DNA of 54,024 bases from Bradyrhizobium jicamae. Its GTDB lineage: Bacteria > Pseudomonadota > Alphaproteobacteria > Rhizobiales > Xanthobacteraceae. The notes under the pieces are model-generated. The model saw only the letters and a list, made by a program, of their open reading frames with translations. It had not been told where the DNA came from and ran no database searches. Position numbers and translations under genes: made by a program. The stretch is from the NCBI RefSeq assembly GCF_001440395.1, contig NZ_LLXZ01000097.1:1-54024 (forward strand). The letters are read 5' to 3'. How positions within the stretch are numbered: position 1 is the first letter of the stretch; every line of letters begins with the position of its first letter. Of the stretch, positions 23,707 through 32,029 are shown one piece after another.

Positions 23707-24057
23707 TTACTTCGCCGCGACCACCATGATCTCGACGGTGTATTGCGGCGCCGCCAGCTTGGCCTCGACGGTCGCGCGCGCCGGGGTGTTGCCGGCCGAG
23801 ACCCAGCTGTCCCACACCGCGTTCATTTCGCCAAACGTCTTCATGTCGGTGATGTAGATATTGGCGGACAGCAGCTTCGACTTGTCGGTACCGGCCTTGG
23901 CGAGATGGCCATCGATGATCGACAGAATGTCCTGCGTCTGCTCGGTCACACTCTTGCCGGCCGCCTTGCCGGCGACGACGCCAGCGAGGTAGACGGTGTT
24001 GCCGTGGACGACGACCTGGCTCATGCGAGGTCCGGTTTCGAAGCGCTGGATGGTCAT
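23707..24057 (-). CDS. RidA family protein (YjgF/YER057c/UK114)
   Basis: 116 residues, one Rid domain. RidA proteins form trimers and hydrolyse reactive enamine/imine intermediates of PLP enzymes. The family arginine is Arg94 in P-A-R-A-T-V-E-A-K-L-A, and the end reads Y-T-V-E-I-M-V-V-A-A. The long Q-T-Q-D-I-L helix and N-I-Y-I-T-D-M-K are typical. It lacks the classic C-x-R-x-x-V-E-V of strict RidA, so it is more likely one of the Rid1-7 paralogue groups. It is downstream of the flavoprotein dehydrogenase gene, about 90 bases away on the same strand. Confidence 0.88.
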   Translation of the reverse strand: MTIQRFETGPRMSQVVVHGNTVYLAGVVAGKAAGKSVTEQTQDILSIIDGHLAKAGTDKSKLLSANIYITDMKTFGEMNAVWDSWVSAGNTPARATVEAKLAAPQYTVEIMVVAAK

Positions 24058-24148
24058 TTTGTTCTCCTGATAGGGGGCGGCGGTTTCTTAGCGTGCTGAC
24101 GCCTTGAGCGCCACTGCGTTATTTGCATCGATTGCACCGATGCGCCGC

Positions 24149-25807
24149 TTAACCCGCAGCCTTCGCGGCCGCGCGTCCGGCATTCCTGCCCGAGAACAGG
24201 CAGCCGCCAAGGAAGGTACCCTCCAGCGAGCGGTAGCCATGCACGCCGCCGCCGCCGAAGCCGGCGGCTTCGCCCGCGGCATATAGTCCCCGGATGATCT
24301 GGCGGTCCGTGCCGAACACGCGCGAGTCCAGATCGGTCTCGAATCCGCCCAGCGTCTTGCGCGTCAGGATGTTGAGCTTCACCGCGATCAGCGGGCCGTG
24401 TTCGGGGTCGAGAATTTTGTGCGGCTTTGCGGTGCGGATCAGTTTGTCGCCGATATAGCGGCGCGCATTGTGCAGGTTCATCACCTGCGCATCCTTGACG
24501 TAGGGATTGGTGATCTCGCGGTCGCGCGCCTCGATCTGCGCCTTGACGTGATCGAGCTTGAGCAGGTCGTTGCCGGCGAGCGCGTTCATCGCGCTGACGA
24601 GGTCGGCGAGATTGTCGCGCACGATGAAGTCGGCGCCGTTCTGCTTGAACGCTTCGACCGGCGCCGGCGCGCCCTTGTTGGTGGCGCGCTTGATGGTCAT
24701 GCGCCAGCTTTTTCCCGTGAGGTCGGGATTCTGTTCGGAGCCGGAGAGCGCGAACTCCTTCTTGATGATGCTCTGGGTCAGGATGAACCAGGAATAATCG
24801 TGGCCGGTCGACATGATGTATTGCAATTGGCCGAGCGTGTCGGAGCCGGGAAACAGCGGCGCAGGCAGGCGCTTGCCCGTGGCGTCGAACCACATCGAGG
24901 ATGGGCCGGGCAGGATGCGGATGCCGTGTCGCGGCCAGATCGGGTTCCAGTTTCGGATGCCCTCGACGTAGTGCCACATCCGGTCGCGGTTGATCAGCCG
25001 GCCGCCGGCGGCCTCGGTGATGCCGATCATGCGGCCGTCGACATGTTCGGGCACGCCGGAGATCATGAATTTCGGCGGCTCGCCCAGGCGCTTCGGCCAG
25101 TTCTGCCGGACCAGTTCGTGATTGCCGCCGATGCCGCCGGAGGCGACGACCACCGCCTGCGCGCGCAGTGTGAAATCTCCGATCACTTTCCGCGATGAAC
25201 TCTTGCCGCGTTCGACGCTGTCGGGTTCGAGCACCGAACCGCTGACGCCCTCGACCGCACCGTTCGTCATCATGAGTGTGTCGACGCGGTGGCGAAACCT
25301 GAACGTTAACCGGCCATTTTTTTGCGCTTCGCGTGCGCGGCGTTCGAACGGCTCGACAATGCCCGGGCCGGTGCCCCAGGTGACGTGAAAGCGGGGCACC
25401 GAATTGCCGTGGCCCATCGCGTCATAGCCGCCGCGTTCGGCCCAGCCGACCACCGGAAAAATACGGTGACCCATCGCGCGCAGCCAATCGCGCTTGTCGC
25501 CGGCGGCAAAGGCGACATAGGCTTCCGCCCATCGCTTGGGCCAATGATCATCGTCGCGGTCGAAGCCTGCGGTCCCCATCCAGTCCTGCAGTGCGAGATC
25601 GAAGGAGTCCTTGATGCCGAGACGGCGCTGTTCGGCAGTATCGACCAGAAACAATCCGCCGAACGACCAAAAGGCTTGGCCGCCAAGGCTTTGTTCGCCT
25701 TCCTGGTCGACGACGATGACGCGTTTGCCGGCGTCTGCGATCTCGGTTGCCGCGACCAGACCCGCCAGTCCGGCGCCGACCACGATTACGTCTGTGACCT
25801 CAGTCAT
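24149..25807 (-). CDS. FAD-binding dehydrogenase (KstD/fumarate-reductase-like)
   Basis: 552 residues. The N-terminus VIVVGAGLAGLVAATEIADAG plus V-I-V-V-D-Q-E is the dinucleotide-binding Rossmann fold. The C-terminus ending in GLYAAGEAAGFGGGGVHGY and L-G-G-C-L-F-S-G-R-N-A-G closes the FAD site. This matches the FAD-binding_2 family of 3-ketosteroid dehydrogenases and flavocytochrome fumarate reductases, in the subgroup annotated only as FAD-binding dehydrogenase. N-K-G-A-P-A-P-V and S-T-G-H-D-Y-S-W are features of that subgroup. It is cytoplasmic, with no signal or heme motif. The substrate is unknown. Confidence 0.87.
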   Translation of the reverse strand: MTEVTDVIVVGAGLAGLVAATEIADAGKRVIVVDQEGEQSLGGQAFWSFGGLFLVDTAEQRRLGIKDSFDLALQDWMGTAGFDRDDDHWPKRWAEAYVAFAAGDKRDWLRAMGHRIFPVVGWAERGGYDAMGHGNSVPRFHVTWGTGPGIVEPFERRAREAQKNGRLTFRFRHRVDTLMMTNGAVEGVSGSVLEPDSVERGKSSSRKVIGDFTLRAQAVVVASGGIGGNHELVRQNWPKRLGEPPKFMISGVPEHVDGRMIGITEAAGGRLINRDRMWHYVEGIRNWNPIWPRHGIRILPGPSSMWFDATGKRLPAPLFPGSDTLGQLQYIMSTGHDYSWFILTQSIIKKEFALSGSEQNPDLTGKSWRMTIKRATNKGAPAPVEAFKQNGADFIVRDNLADLVSAMNALAGNDLLKLDHVKAQIEARDREITNPYVKDAQVMNLHNARRYIGDKLIRTAKPHKILDPEHGPLIAVKLNILTRKTLGGFETDLDSRVFGTDRQIIRGLYAAGEAAGFGGGGVHGYRSLEGTFLGGCLFSGRNAGRAAAKAAG

Positions 25808-26096
25808 CGTTTCCTCCCCCGTGCCATTTATGATTCAAGCCCGCGTCGCCGCGTGTGGTCAACGGCAAACGCCTTCTTGCCTGTGACCGCATCGTCACCC
25901 TCGCACGAGTCGTTTGTTCCAGTTTGGTACCTTTTCGCGCGGAGGGTGCAGCGGCCCGGCAACACTTAATTTGAATTTGTTTTGAGAGACCTTCGTTGCC
26001 TAGACAAAATCACGATCTCCAACGACGCTGCATCCTGTCTTGCATCACTAAGATGATCAGATTCGGTTTCGACAATTCTTCGACTGGGGCTGGGAT

Positions 26097-26567
26097 ATGA
26101 AGCTGGTGACGGGGTTGCTTGCCGCGGTGCTGCTGCTGGCGGGAGTTGGGGCGAGCCAGGCGGTGGTACGGATCGCGGACGACCGCGGCGGCCGCATCGG
26201 CACCTATGTCGACAAGTACCAGGGTCTGCGGACCTCGGGTGAAACCGTCATCATCGATGGCCTGTGCGCCTCGGCCTGCACCATCGTGCTCGGCGCGGTT
26301 CCCCATGACCGGATCTGCGTCACCTCGCACGCCAATCTCGGCTTCCACGCCGCCTGGGATTTCGGGCCCCAGGGCCGCGCCGTCACCAACGCCGAAGCCA
26401 CCCAGATGCTGTATTCGATGTATCCGGTACCGGTGCGCAAGTGGATTGCGGCGCGCGGCGGCCTGACCCAGCGCATGATCTTCCTGCGCGGCAAGCAACT
26501 GCAGGCGATGTACAAGCCCTGCTACCTCGACGCCCAGGCCTCAACTAACAAGCCGTCGTCGCGTTAA
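26097..26567 (+). CDS. Periplasmic ClpP-fold protein (COG3904-like)
   Basis: 156 residues with a signal peptide cut near A-S-Q-A. The core T-V-I-I-D-G-L-C-A-S-A-C-T-I-V-L-G carries Ser59. His84 follows in L-G-F-H-A-A-W. The 25-residue gap between Ser and His equals that in ClpP. The domain is shorter than ClpP, and a clear acidic third residue is not obvious. Cys57, Cys61, Cys74 and Cys121 may form disulfides. A related protein lies at 52076-52927. A protease role is possible but unproven; the family is uncharacterised. Confidence 0.7.
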   Translation: MKLVTGLLAAVLLLAGVGASQAVVRIADDRGGRIGTYVDKYQGLRTSGETVIIDGLCASACTIVLGAVPHDRICVTSHANLGFHAAWDFGPQGRAVTNAEATQMLYSMYPVPVRKWIAARGGLTQRMIFLRGKQLQAMYKPCYLDAQASTNKPSSR

Positions 26568-26588
26568 GCGTGCCAAGCAGCGACGTCG

Positions 26589-26619
26589 TGGCCGGGCCTG
26601 TCCCGGCCATTTGCTTTTT
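26589..26619 (+). terminator. Intrinsic terminator after the ClpP-fold gene
   Basis: TGGCCGGG and CCCGGCCA form an 8-bp stem with loop CCTGT, followed by TTTGCTTTTT. Confidence 0.75.
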
Positions 26620-26700
26620 GAGGGGGCGCCTCCGCATGACGTGATTTCCCCTGCGGCCATTCCGCTTGCCTGCTCAGGGAACTGGCCCTATCTCAAGTCA

Positions 26701-26895
26701 ATGGTTCAGCCGATTTCCACCCAGCAGGACATGATGGCGGCGGCCCGGCCGCAGGGTCGGGTGGCGTCCATGATCGTCTGGAGCGCTGCCGGCCTCGGCA
26801 CGCTGGCCGTGCTCGGCGCGGCCGCATTGTGGTTCCATTACGGCACCGCGGTGTTTTTCGAAATGATCGCCGCCGGCATCTCGGCCTGCTTCTGA
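26701..26895 (+). CDS. Small membrane protein upstream of SCO
   Basis: 64 residues from ATG 26701, with a single hydrophobic helix I-V-W-S-A-A-G-L-G-T-L-A-V-L-G-A-A-A-L-W-F-H and a second, shorter hydrophobic end. No family is recognised. It lies 22 bases before the SCO gene, suggesting cotranscription with it. The N-terminal 20 residues are polar. The frame extends to 26611, but that stretch overlaps the terminator region. Confidence 0.55.
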   Translation: MVQPISTQQDMMAAARPQGRVASMIVWSAAGLGTLAVLGAAALWFHYGTAVFFEMIAAGISACF

Positions 26896-26917
26896 TCGGG
26901 CAACAAGGAATTCCCCC

Positions 26918-27508
26918 ATGGACCGGACTATCCGCCCGCTGGTGATCATCGCTGCCTTCGCCGCGAGCCTTGCGCTTGGCCTCGTGATCATGCTGTGGGC
27001 GCTCGGCGGCTTGCGCACCGTCACCGCGCCGGCGGCGATCGGCGGACCGTTTCAGCTGACCGACCAGGCCGGGCAGACCGTCACCGAGCAGAACTTGAAG
27101 GGCAAGCCGACGCTGATCTTCTTCGGCTTCACCCATTGCCCGGATGTCTGCCCGACCTCGCTGTTCGAGATTTCGGAAGTGCTGAAGGCGATGGGCAAGG
27201 ACGCTGACCGCGTCAACGCCTGGTTCGTCTCCGTCGATCCCGAGCGCGACACGGCCGCCGCCATGAAGGACTATCTCTCCAGCTTCGATCCGCACCTGAA
27301 GGGACTGACCGGCGCGCCCGAGGCGGTGGCCAAGGTGATTTCGTCCTATCGGGTCTATGCAAAGAAGGTCCCGCTCAAGGACGGCGATTACACCATGGAC
27401 CACACCGCGCTGATCTATCTGATGGACCGCGACGGCAAGTTCGTCGCGCCCTTCAACCTGAAACGGACGCCGGAGGAAGCCGCCAAGGACCTGAAGCGCT
27501 ATCTCTGA
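26918..27508 (+). CDS. SCO1/SenC family copper chaperone
   Basis: 196 residues. An N-terminal membrane helix (about 7-30) anchors a periplasmic thioredoxin-like domain. Copper-binding residues are visible: Cys74 and Cys78 in F-T-H-C-P-D-V-C-P-T, and His162 in D-H-T-A-L-I-Y-L. Also seen are F-V-S-V-D-P-E-R-D-T and the usual G-x-P-E-x-V. SCO proteins load copper into the CuA site of cytochrome c oxidase. No oxidase genes are in the window. It follows a 64-residue membrane protein. Confidence 0.93.
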   Translation: MDRTIRPLVIIAAFAASLALGLVIMLWALGGLRTVTAPAAIGGPFQLTDQAGQTVTEQNLKGKPTLIFFGFTHCPDVCPTSLFEISEVLKAMGKDADRVNAWFVSVDPERDTAAAMKDYLSSFDPHLKGLTGAPEAVAKVISSYRVYAKKVPLKDGDYTMDHTALIYLMDRDGKFVAPFNLKRTPEEAAKDLKRYL

Positions 27509-27600
27509 GTGGCATGGCTGGTCGAAAGGGCCAAAACGGCCCTCGCATCGCCGGCCGGATGGTCTATAAGGCCGGAAATTCCGCGAAGCCATTGCCGAAG

Positions 27601-28518
27601 ATGCCAAATCTTACCGTCCCGTTAACCAATGCAAGTCTGCATCGAACCGTCAGCACCTGGCTGGTCGGGCTCTCGATCGCGGCTGCGCTGACGGCTGTCA
27701 GCGGCGGCGCGGCTCACGCCCAAACCCAGCCCCGCCCGGCGGCGGAGGCGGCCCCGCAGGCGGTGCCCGGTTTCTGGGATCCGCGGCGGCGCCCGGACCG
27801 GCCCGACATGTCGCGCCTGACCGTGATCCGCTTCCTGACCGAGACCGATTATCCCCCGTTCAACTTCACCGGTCCCGACGGCAATCCTGCCGGCTTCAAT
27901 GTCGATCTGGCGCGCGCGCTGTGCGACGAGATCAAGATAAGCTGCACCATCCAGATGCGCCGGTTCGAGACCCTGGTCGACGCCATCACCAGCAACCGCG
28001 GTGATGCCATCATCGCCTCGATGGCGGTGACGCCGGCCCTGCGCGCCCGGCTCGATTTCACCGATCCCTATTACCGCGCCCCGGCGCGCTTCGTGTCGCG
28101 GCGCGACGCCGTGATGCCGGAGATCCGCCCCGAATATCTCGAAGGCAAGAAGGTCGGCGTCATCGGCGGCACTTCGCACGAGGCCTATCTGAAGGCGATG
28201 TTCACCGACGCCGAGCTCAAGTCCTACCCCAACGACGATGCGCTGCGGCTGGCGTTGCGCCGAAGCGAGGTCGACTTCATCTTCGGTGACGCGATCTCGC
28301 TGGCGTTCTGGATCAATGGCACCGACTCCGCCGACTGCTGCGCATTCTCGGGCGGGCCCTTTGTCGAAAGCCGATATTTCGGCGAGGGCATCGGCATCGC
28401 CGTCCGCAAGGGCAATGACGTGCTGCGGACGTCGCTGAACTGGGCGCTGTTCCGGATCTGGGAGAAAGGCCGCTTCACCGACCTGTGGCTGCGGTATTTT
28501 TCGATCAGTCCGTTCTGA
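27601..28518 (+). CDS. Transporter substrate-binding domain protein (SBP_bac_3 type)
   Basis: About 305 residues. A signal peptide (about 1-45, ending A-H-A-Q-T) precedes a proline/alanine-rich linker and a family 3 solute-binding domain: R-F-L-T-E-T-D-Y-P-P-F-N-F, G-P-D-G-N-P-A-G-F-N-V-D-L-A-R-A-L, AITSNRGDAIIASMAVTP, R-A-R-L-D-F-T-D-P-Y-Y. It probably binds an amino acid or similar polar ligand in the periplasm. No permease or ATPase genes are adjacent, so it is an orphan binding protein. ATG 27601 starts the signal; the frame is open from 27514. Confidence 0.85.
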   Translation: MPNLTVPLTNASLHRTVSTWLVGLSIAAALTAVSGGAAHAQTQPRPAAEAAPQAVPGFWDPRRRPDRPDMSRLTVIRFLTETDYPPFNFTGPDGNPAGFNVDLARALCDEIKISCTIQMRRFETLVDAITSNRGDAIIASMAVTPALRARLDFTDPYYRAPARFVSRRDAVMPEIRPEYLEGKKVGVIGGTSHEAYLKAMFTDAELKSYPNDDALRLALRRSEVDFIFGDAISLAFWINGTDSADCCAFSGGPFVESRYFGEGIGIAVRKGNDVLRTSLNWALFRIWEKGRFTDLWLRYFSISPF

Positions 28519-28527
28519 TCAAGCGGC

Positions 28528-28617
28528 GTAGGGTGGGCAAAGCGAAGCGTGCCCACCGTCGGAGCGGATCGGTGAGAGATGGTGGGCACAGCGCAAGTGC
28601 GCCTTTGCCCACCCTAC
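28528..28617. repeat. Palindromic repeat, family A
   Basis: GTAGGGTGGGCAAAG at the left and CTTTGCCCACCCTAC at the right, with inner GTGCCCACC and GGTGGGCAC arms. It lies just after the solute-binding protein stop. Confidence 0.9.
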
Positions 28618-28644
28618 GTCGTTTCGGCCGTCATTTTGCATTTT

Positions 28645-28670
28645 GCCGCGGAAGCGCTAGTTTCCGCGGC
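28645..28670 (+). promoter_or_regulatory. Hairpin in the lysK leader
   Basis: GCCGCGGAA and TTCCGCGGC form a 9-bp stem with an 8-base loop, 21 bases before the lysK ATG and just upstream of its GGAGAG. No T-run follows, so a terminator role is unlikely. Confidence 0.4.
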
Positions 28671-28691
28671 TTCCGGAGAGAGCCCTTATAA

Positions 28692-30332
28692 ATGTCCACC
28701 ATCGACCTTGCCTTTAGCCCGAGCGATTTGCGTGCGCTCGCCGAACAATCCAACGCCTGGCCGTTCGAGCAGGCCAAGGCCATTGTCGCGCGGCTGAAGA
28801 AAAGTCCGAAGGACGAGGTGCTGTTCGAGACCGGCTACGGCCCGTCGGGCCTGCCGCATATCGGCACCTTCGGCGAGGTTGCGCGTACCACCATGGTGCG
28901 CCACGCCTTTCGCGTGCTGACCGAGGACAAGATCAAGACGCGGCTCTTGGCGTTTTCCGACGACATGGACGGCCTGCGCAAGGTGCCGGACAACGTGCCG
29001 AACAGGGAACTGTTGGAGCAGCATCTCGGCAAGCCGCTGACCAAGGTGCCTGATCCCTTCGGCACCCATCCGAGCTTTGGCCAGCACAACAATGCGCGGC
29101 TGCGCGCCTTCCTCGATCAGTTCGGCTTCGATTACGAATTCGCGTCTTCGACCGAGTATTACGCCTCAGGCAAGTTCGACGCTGCGCTGCTGCGCATGCT
29201 GGAGCGGCTGGATGCGGTGATGAAGATCATGCTGCCGTCGCTTCGCGAGGAGCGCGCGGCGAGCTATTCGCCGTTCCTCCCGATCTGTCCGCGCACCGGC
29301 ATGGTGCTGTACGTGCCGGTCACGACGCATGACGCCAAGGCCGGCACGATCTCCTATGAGGACCCGGACACGAAGGAGAGCGTTACTGTTCCCGTCACCG
29401 GCGGACATTGCAAGCTGCAATGGAAGCCGGACTGGGCGATGCGCTGGTTCGCGCTAGGCGTCGACTACGAAATGGCGGGCAAGGACCTGATCGACTCGGT
29501 GAAGCTGTCCGGCAAGATTTGTTCGGCGCTCGGCGGCACGCCGCCCGAGGGGTTCAATTACGAACTCTTCCTCGACGACAAGGGCCAGAAGATCTCGAAG
29601 TCGAAGGGCAACGGGCTCACCATCGACGAATGGCTGCGCTATGCGTCGCCGGAATCGCTGTCGCTGTTCATGTACCGCGAGCCGAAGGCGGCGAAGCGGC
29701 TGTATTTCGACGTCATCCCGCGCAATGTCGACGACTACCAGCAATTCCTCGACGGCTTTACGCGGCAGGACGCCAAGCAGCAGCTCGCCAACCCGGTCTG
29801 GCACATCCATTCCGGCAAGCCGCCGAAGGCCGACATGCCCGTCACGTTCCAGCTTCTGCTGACGCTGGTGTCGTCGTCGAACGCGGAGAACGCCGAGACG
29901 CTGTGGGGCTTCATCGGCCGCTATCGTCCTGGCGTGACGCCGCAGTCGCATCCGAAGCTCGACGCGATGGTCGGCTACGCCATCAACTACTATCGCGACT
30001 TCGTGGCGCCGACGAAGCAGTTCCGCGAGCCGACCGACAGCGAGCGCGCGGCGCTGCAGGATCTGCGCGATGCGCTGTCGCAACTGCCGGCGGGGTCGAG
30101 CGCCGAAGACATCCAGAACGTGGTCTACGAGATCGGCCGCCGCGAGCCGTTTTTGGATCAGGTGAAGAAGGGCAAGGACGGCCGGCCCGGCGTCTCGCTC
30201 GACTGGTTCAACATGCTCTACCAGGTGCTGCTCGGCCAGGAAAAGGGCCCGCGCTTCGGCTCGTTCGTCGCGGTGTATGGCGTGACGAACGCGGTGAACA
30301 TGATCGACGGCGCGCTGGCGCGGTCGGCGTAA
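28692..30332 (+). CDS. lysK: Lysyl-tRNA synthetase, class I
   Basis: 546 residues, the typical length of class I LysRS. The Rossmann signatures are P-H-I-G-T-F (HIGH-like, about residues 56-60) and K-I-S-K-S-K-G-N (KMSKS-like, about 300). The start is ATG 28692, with GGAGAG 13 bases upstream. Class I enzymes are usual in archaea, spirochaetes and many alphaproteobacteria, where they replace the class II form. It charges tRNA-Lys in the cytoplasm. There is no evidence of fusion or truncation. A repeat follows the stop. Confidence 0.95.
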   Translation: MSTIDLAFSPSDLRALAEQSNAWPFEQAKAIVARLKKSPKDEVLFETGYGPSGLPHIGTFGEVARTTMVRHAFRVLTEDKIKTRLLAFSDDMDGLRKVPDNVPNRELLEQHLGKPLTKVPDPFGTHPSFGQHNNARLRAFLDQFGFDYEFASSTEYYASGKFDAALLRMLERLDAVMKIMLPSLREERAASYSPFLPICPRTGMVLYVPVTTHDAKAGTISYEDPDTKESVTVPVTGGHCKLQWKPDWAMRWFALGVDYEMAGKDLIDSVKLSGKICSALGGTPPEGFNYELFLDDKGQKISKSKGNGLTIDEWLRYASPESLSLFMYREPKAAKRLYFDVIPRNVDDYQQFLDGFTRQDAKQQLANPVWHIHSGKPPKADMPVTFQLLLTLVSSSNAENAETLWGFIGRYRPGVTPQSHPKLDAMVGYAINYYRDFVAPTKQFREPTDSERAALQDLRDALSQLPAGSSAEDIQNVVYEIGRREPFLDQVKKGKDGRPGVSLDWFNMLYQVLLGQEKGPRFGSFVAVYGVTNAVNMIDGALARSA

Positions 30333-30339
30333 CTTTCTT

Positions 30340-30450
30340 CCTTCTCCCCTTGTGGGAGAAGGCGGATGAGGGGTTCTCTCCGCGAATTCTGCCCGTTGAG
30401 AGAACCCCTCATCCGGCGCTTCGCGCCACCTTCTCCCACAAGGGGAGAAG
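30340..30450. repeat. CCTTCTCCCCTTGTGGGAGAAGG palindromic repeat
   Basis: The ends CCTTCTCCCCTTGTGGGAG and CTCCCACAAGGGGAGAAGG are inverted copies. Inside, GATGAGGGGTTCTCTC pairs with GAGAGAACCCCTCATC. It is a very long, stable palindrome and may stop transcription after lysK. Confidence 0.85.
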
Positions 30451-30588
30451 GGAAGGCGCGTCAAATTGAGATGGCAGGCCCGCCGCAATTTCAGCCACGC
30501 CCGCGCTAGGATTGCGCTACAATCCCCGACGATAGCCATCAAAGCCTCCGTGGAGAGGCAGGCACATAGCGGATCAGGGAGAACGCAC

Positions 30589-31371
30589 ATGCAGTTCAGG
30601 GTTTCGCCGAAGTCGCTCAGCGAATACAGCGCCGAGGAATGGCAGGCGCGGGTCGATCTCGCGGCCGCGCACCGGCTGGCCTTCATCCAGGGATTTTCCG
30701 AAGGCATCTTCAACCATCTGACCTTCGTGGTGCCGGGCAAAAGCGACCGCTATTACCAGATCCCGTTCGGCACGCATTGGTCGGAGGTCACCGCTTCCTG
30801 CTTCATGGAAGTCGGCATCGACGACGGCGAGGTGAAAAGCGGCGAGGGCGAGGTCGAGCGCTCCTGCTATTGCATCCATGCGCCGATCCACAAGGCGCTG
30901 CCGCAGGCGAAGGCGGTGTTTCACACCCACATGCCGCATGCCAGCGCGTTGACGCGGCTCGAAGATCCCCGCATCAAGGAGATCGGCCAGACCGAGGTCG
31001 GGCTATCAGGTGCGATTGCCTATGACGACGAATATACCGGCCCGGCGCTCGATCCTGCCGAAGGCGCGCGGCTGGCGAAAGTCATTGGCGACAAGACCGT
31101 GCTGTTCATGGCCAATCACGGCATCTCCACGGTCGGCGCGACTGTCGCGGAAGCCTACGACATGCTCTATTACGTCGAACGCGCCGCCCAGGTGCAGATC
31201 TATGCGATGTGGACGGGACAGAGGCTGAAACAGCTTCCCGCGCCCGTGGTGGAGAAAACCAAGCGCGATTACAAGGACGAGCATCTCTACAAGGGCCCGA
31301 CCCCGGCCCAGCGGCATTTCGATGCCTTGAAGCGGATGCTGGATCGGAAAGAGCCTGATTACGCGACGTAG
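30589..31371 (+). CDS. Class II aldolase/adducin family protein
   Basis: 260 residues from ATG 30589, which has AGGGAG about 8 bases upstream. The fold is visible in L-A-A-A-H-R-L-A-F, GIFNHLTFVVPG, and the metal site: H-T-H-M-P-H-A-S supplies two or three histidines and A-N-H-G-I-S-T-V-G the last one. The family includes fuculose-phosphate aldolase and related lyases or epimerases acting on sugar phosphates. This member is closer to the uncharacterised adducin-like group, so the substrate is open. It follows lysK but is separated by the palindromic repeat, so it is probably its own unit. Confidence 0.88.
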   Translation: MQFRVSPKSLSEYSAEEWQARVDLAAAHRLAFIQGFSEGIFNHLTFVVPGKSDRYYQIPFGTHWSEVTASCFMEVGIDDGEVKSGEGEVERSCYCIHAPIHKALPQAKAVFHTHMPHASALTRLEDPRIKEIGQTEVGLSGAIAYDDEYTGPALDPAEGARLAKVIGDKTVLFMANHGISTVGATVAEAYDMLYYVERAAQVQIYAMWTGQRLKQLPAPVVEKTKRDYKDEHLYKGPTPAQRHFDALKRMLDRKEPDYAT

Positions 31372-31394
31372 TTTTTCGCGTCGCATCCACACCA

Positions 31395-31488
31395 GTAGGA
31401 TGGGCAAAGGCGCGTAGCGCCGTGCCCACCATGTTCTATCCAGATTGGCGCTGCAAATGGTGGGCACGCTTCGCTTTGCCCACCCTAC
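31395..31488. repeat. Palindromic repeat, family A
   Basis: GTAGGATGGGCAAAG (one mismatch) and CTTTGCCCACCCTAC form the ends, with inner GGTGGGCAC and GTGCCCACC. It sits between the convergent class II aldolase and DNA glycosylase genes. Confidence 0.88.
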
Positions 31489-31512
31489 GGCTTCCTTCTT
31501 GTGGGAAGGGCC

Positions 31513-32016
31513 TCAACCCGCCGCTCTCACCTCATTCGCAAACTGATGCCACACTTCCGGCTGCCAGCTTCCGTTGGCCGCGCCCGAGGTCGACGGCAGG
31601 ATCCACACCCGGGTGTCGCCGATCAGGTCACGCTGCTCGCCATAGTCGCGCTTGCCGTCGAAGAATTTCTGTCCGGCCGTCTTGCTGGTGAATGCCAGAA
31701 ATCGCGGGCGAAACGTCGTCATCACACCGCTCAGCCGGCTGCGTTCCGCCGCCGTCAGTTTCGGCAGCGTGGCGCGATCCATTCCGGCGGCCACCTTCAC
31801 CAGATCAGTCAGGCCGATCCCATGTTGCAGCAGGTCGCGATATTGCTGCGGCTGCAGCCGCTCCGGCGTCAGCCTTGTTTCGTGCAGGATCGTCCAGAAC
31901 TTGTTCTGCCGATGCGCGTAGTAGGCCCGCTCGGCCGCGGATGTCGTGCCGGCGGCGGTGCCGCACAGCACGATGCGGAGGGAAGGTTGCAGCAGGTCGC
32001 TGAGCACGTCCGTCAC
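31513..32016 (-). CDS. DNA glycosylase of the uracil/mismatch (Mug-like) superfamily
   Basis: About 167 residues from GTG 32016; the frame also allows ATG 32082, which would overlap the repressor gene by 53 bases. The start L-R-I-V-L-C-G-T-A-A-G-T-T-S-A-A is the first active-site loop (G-x-x-x-G) of the uracil-DNA glycosylase superfamily. Y-Y-A-H-R-Q-N-K-F-W, G-I-G-L-T-D-L-V-K and the late L-P-S-T-S-G-A-A-N-G agree with Mug-type enzymes. It removes damaged or mispaired bases from DNA. The usual Asn of the first loop is not seen, so specificity may differ. It is downstream of and likely cotranscribed with a LexA-like repressor. Confidence 0.78.
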   Translation of the reverse strand: MTDVLSDLLQPSLRIVLCGTAAGTTSAAERAYYAHRQNKFWTILHETRLTPERLQPQQYRDLLQHGIGLTDLVKVAAGMDRATLPKLTAAERSRLSGVMTTFRPRFLAFTSKTAGQKFFDGKRDYGEQRDLIGDTRVWILPSTSGAANGSWQPEVWHQFANEVRAAG

Positions 32017-32029
32017 GGCAACGGCAATC

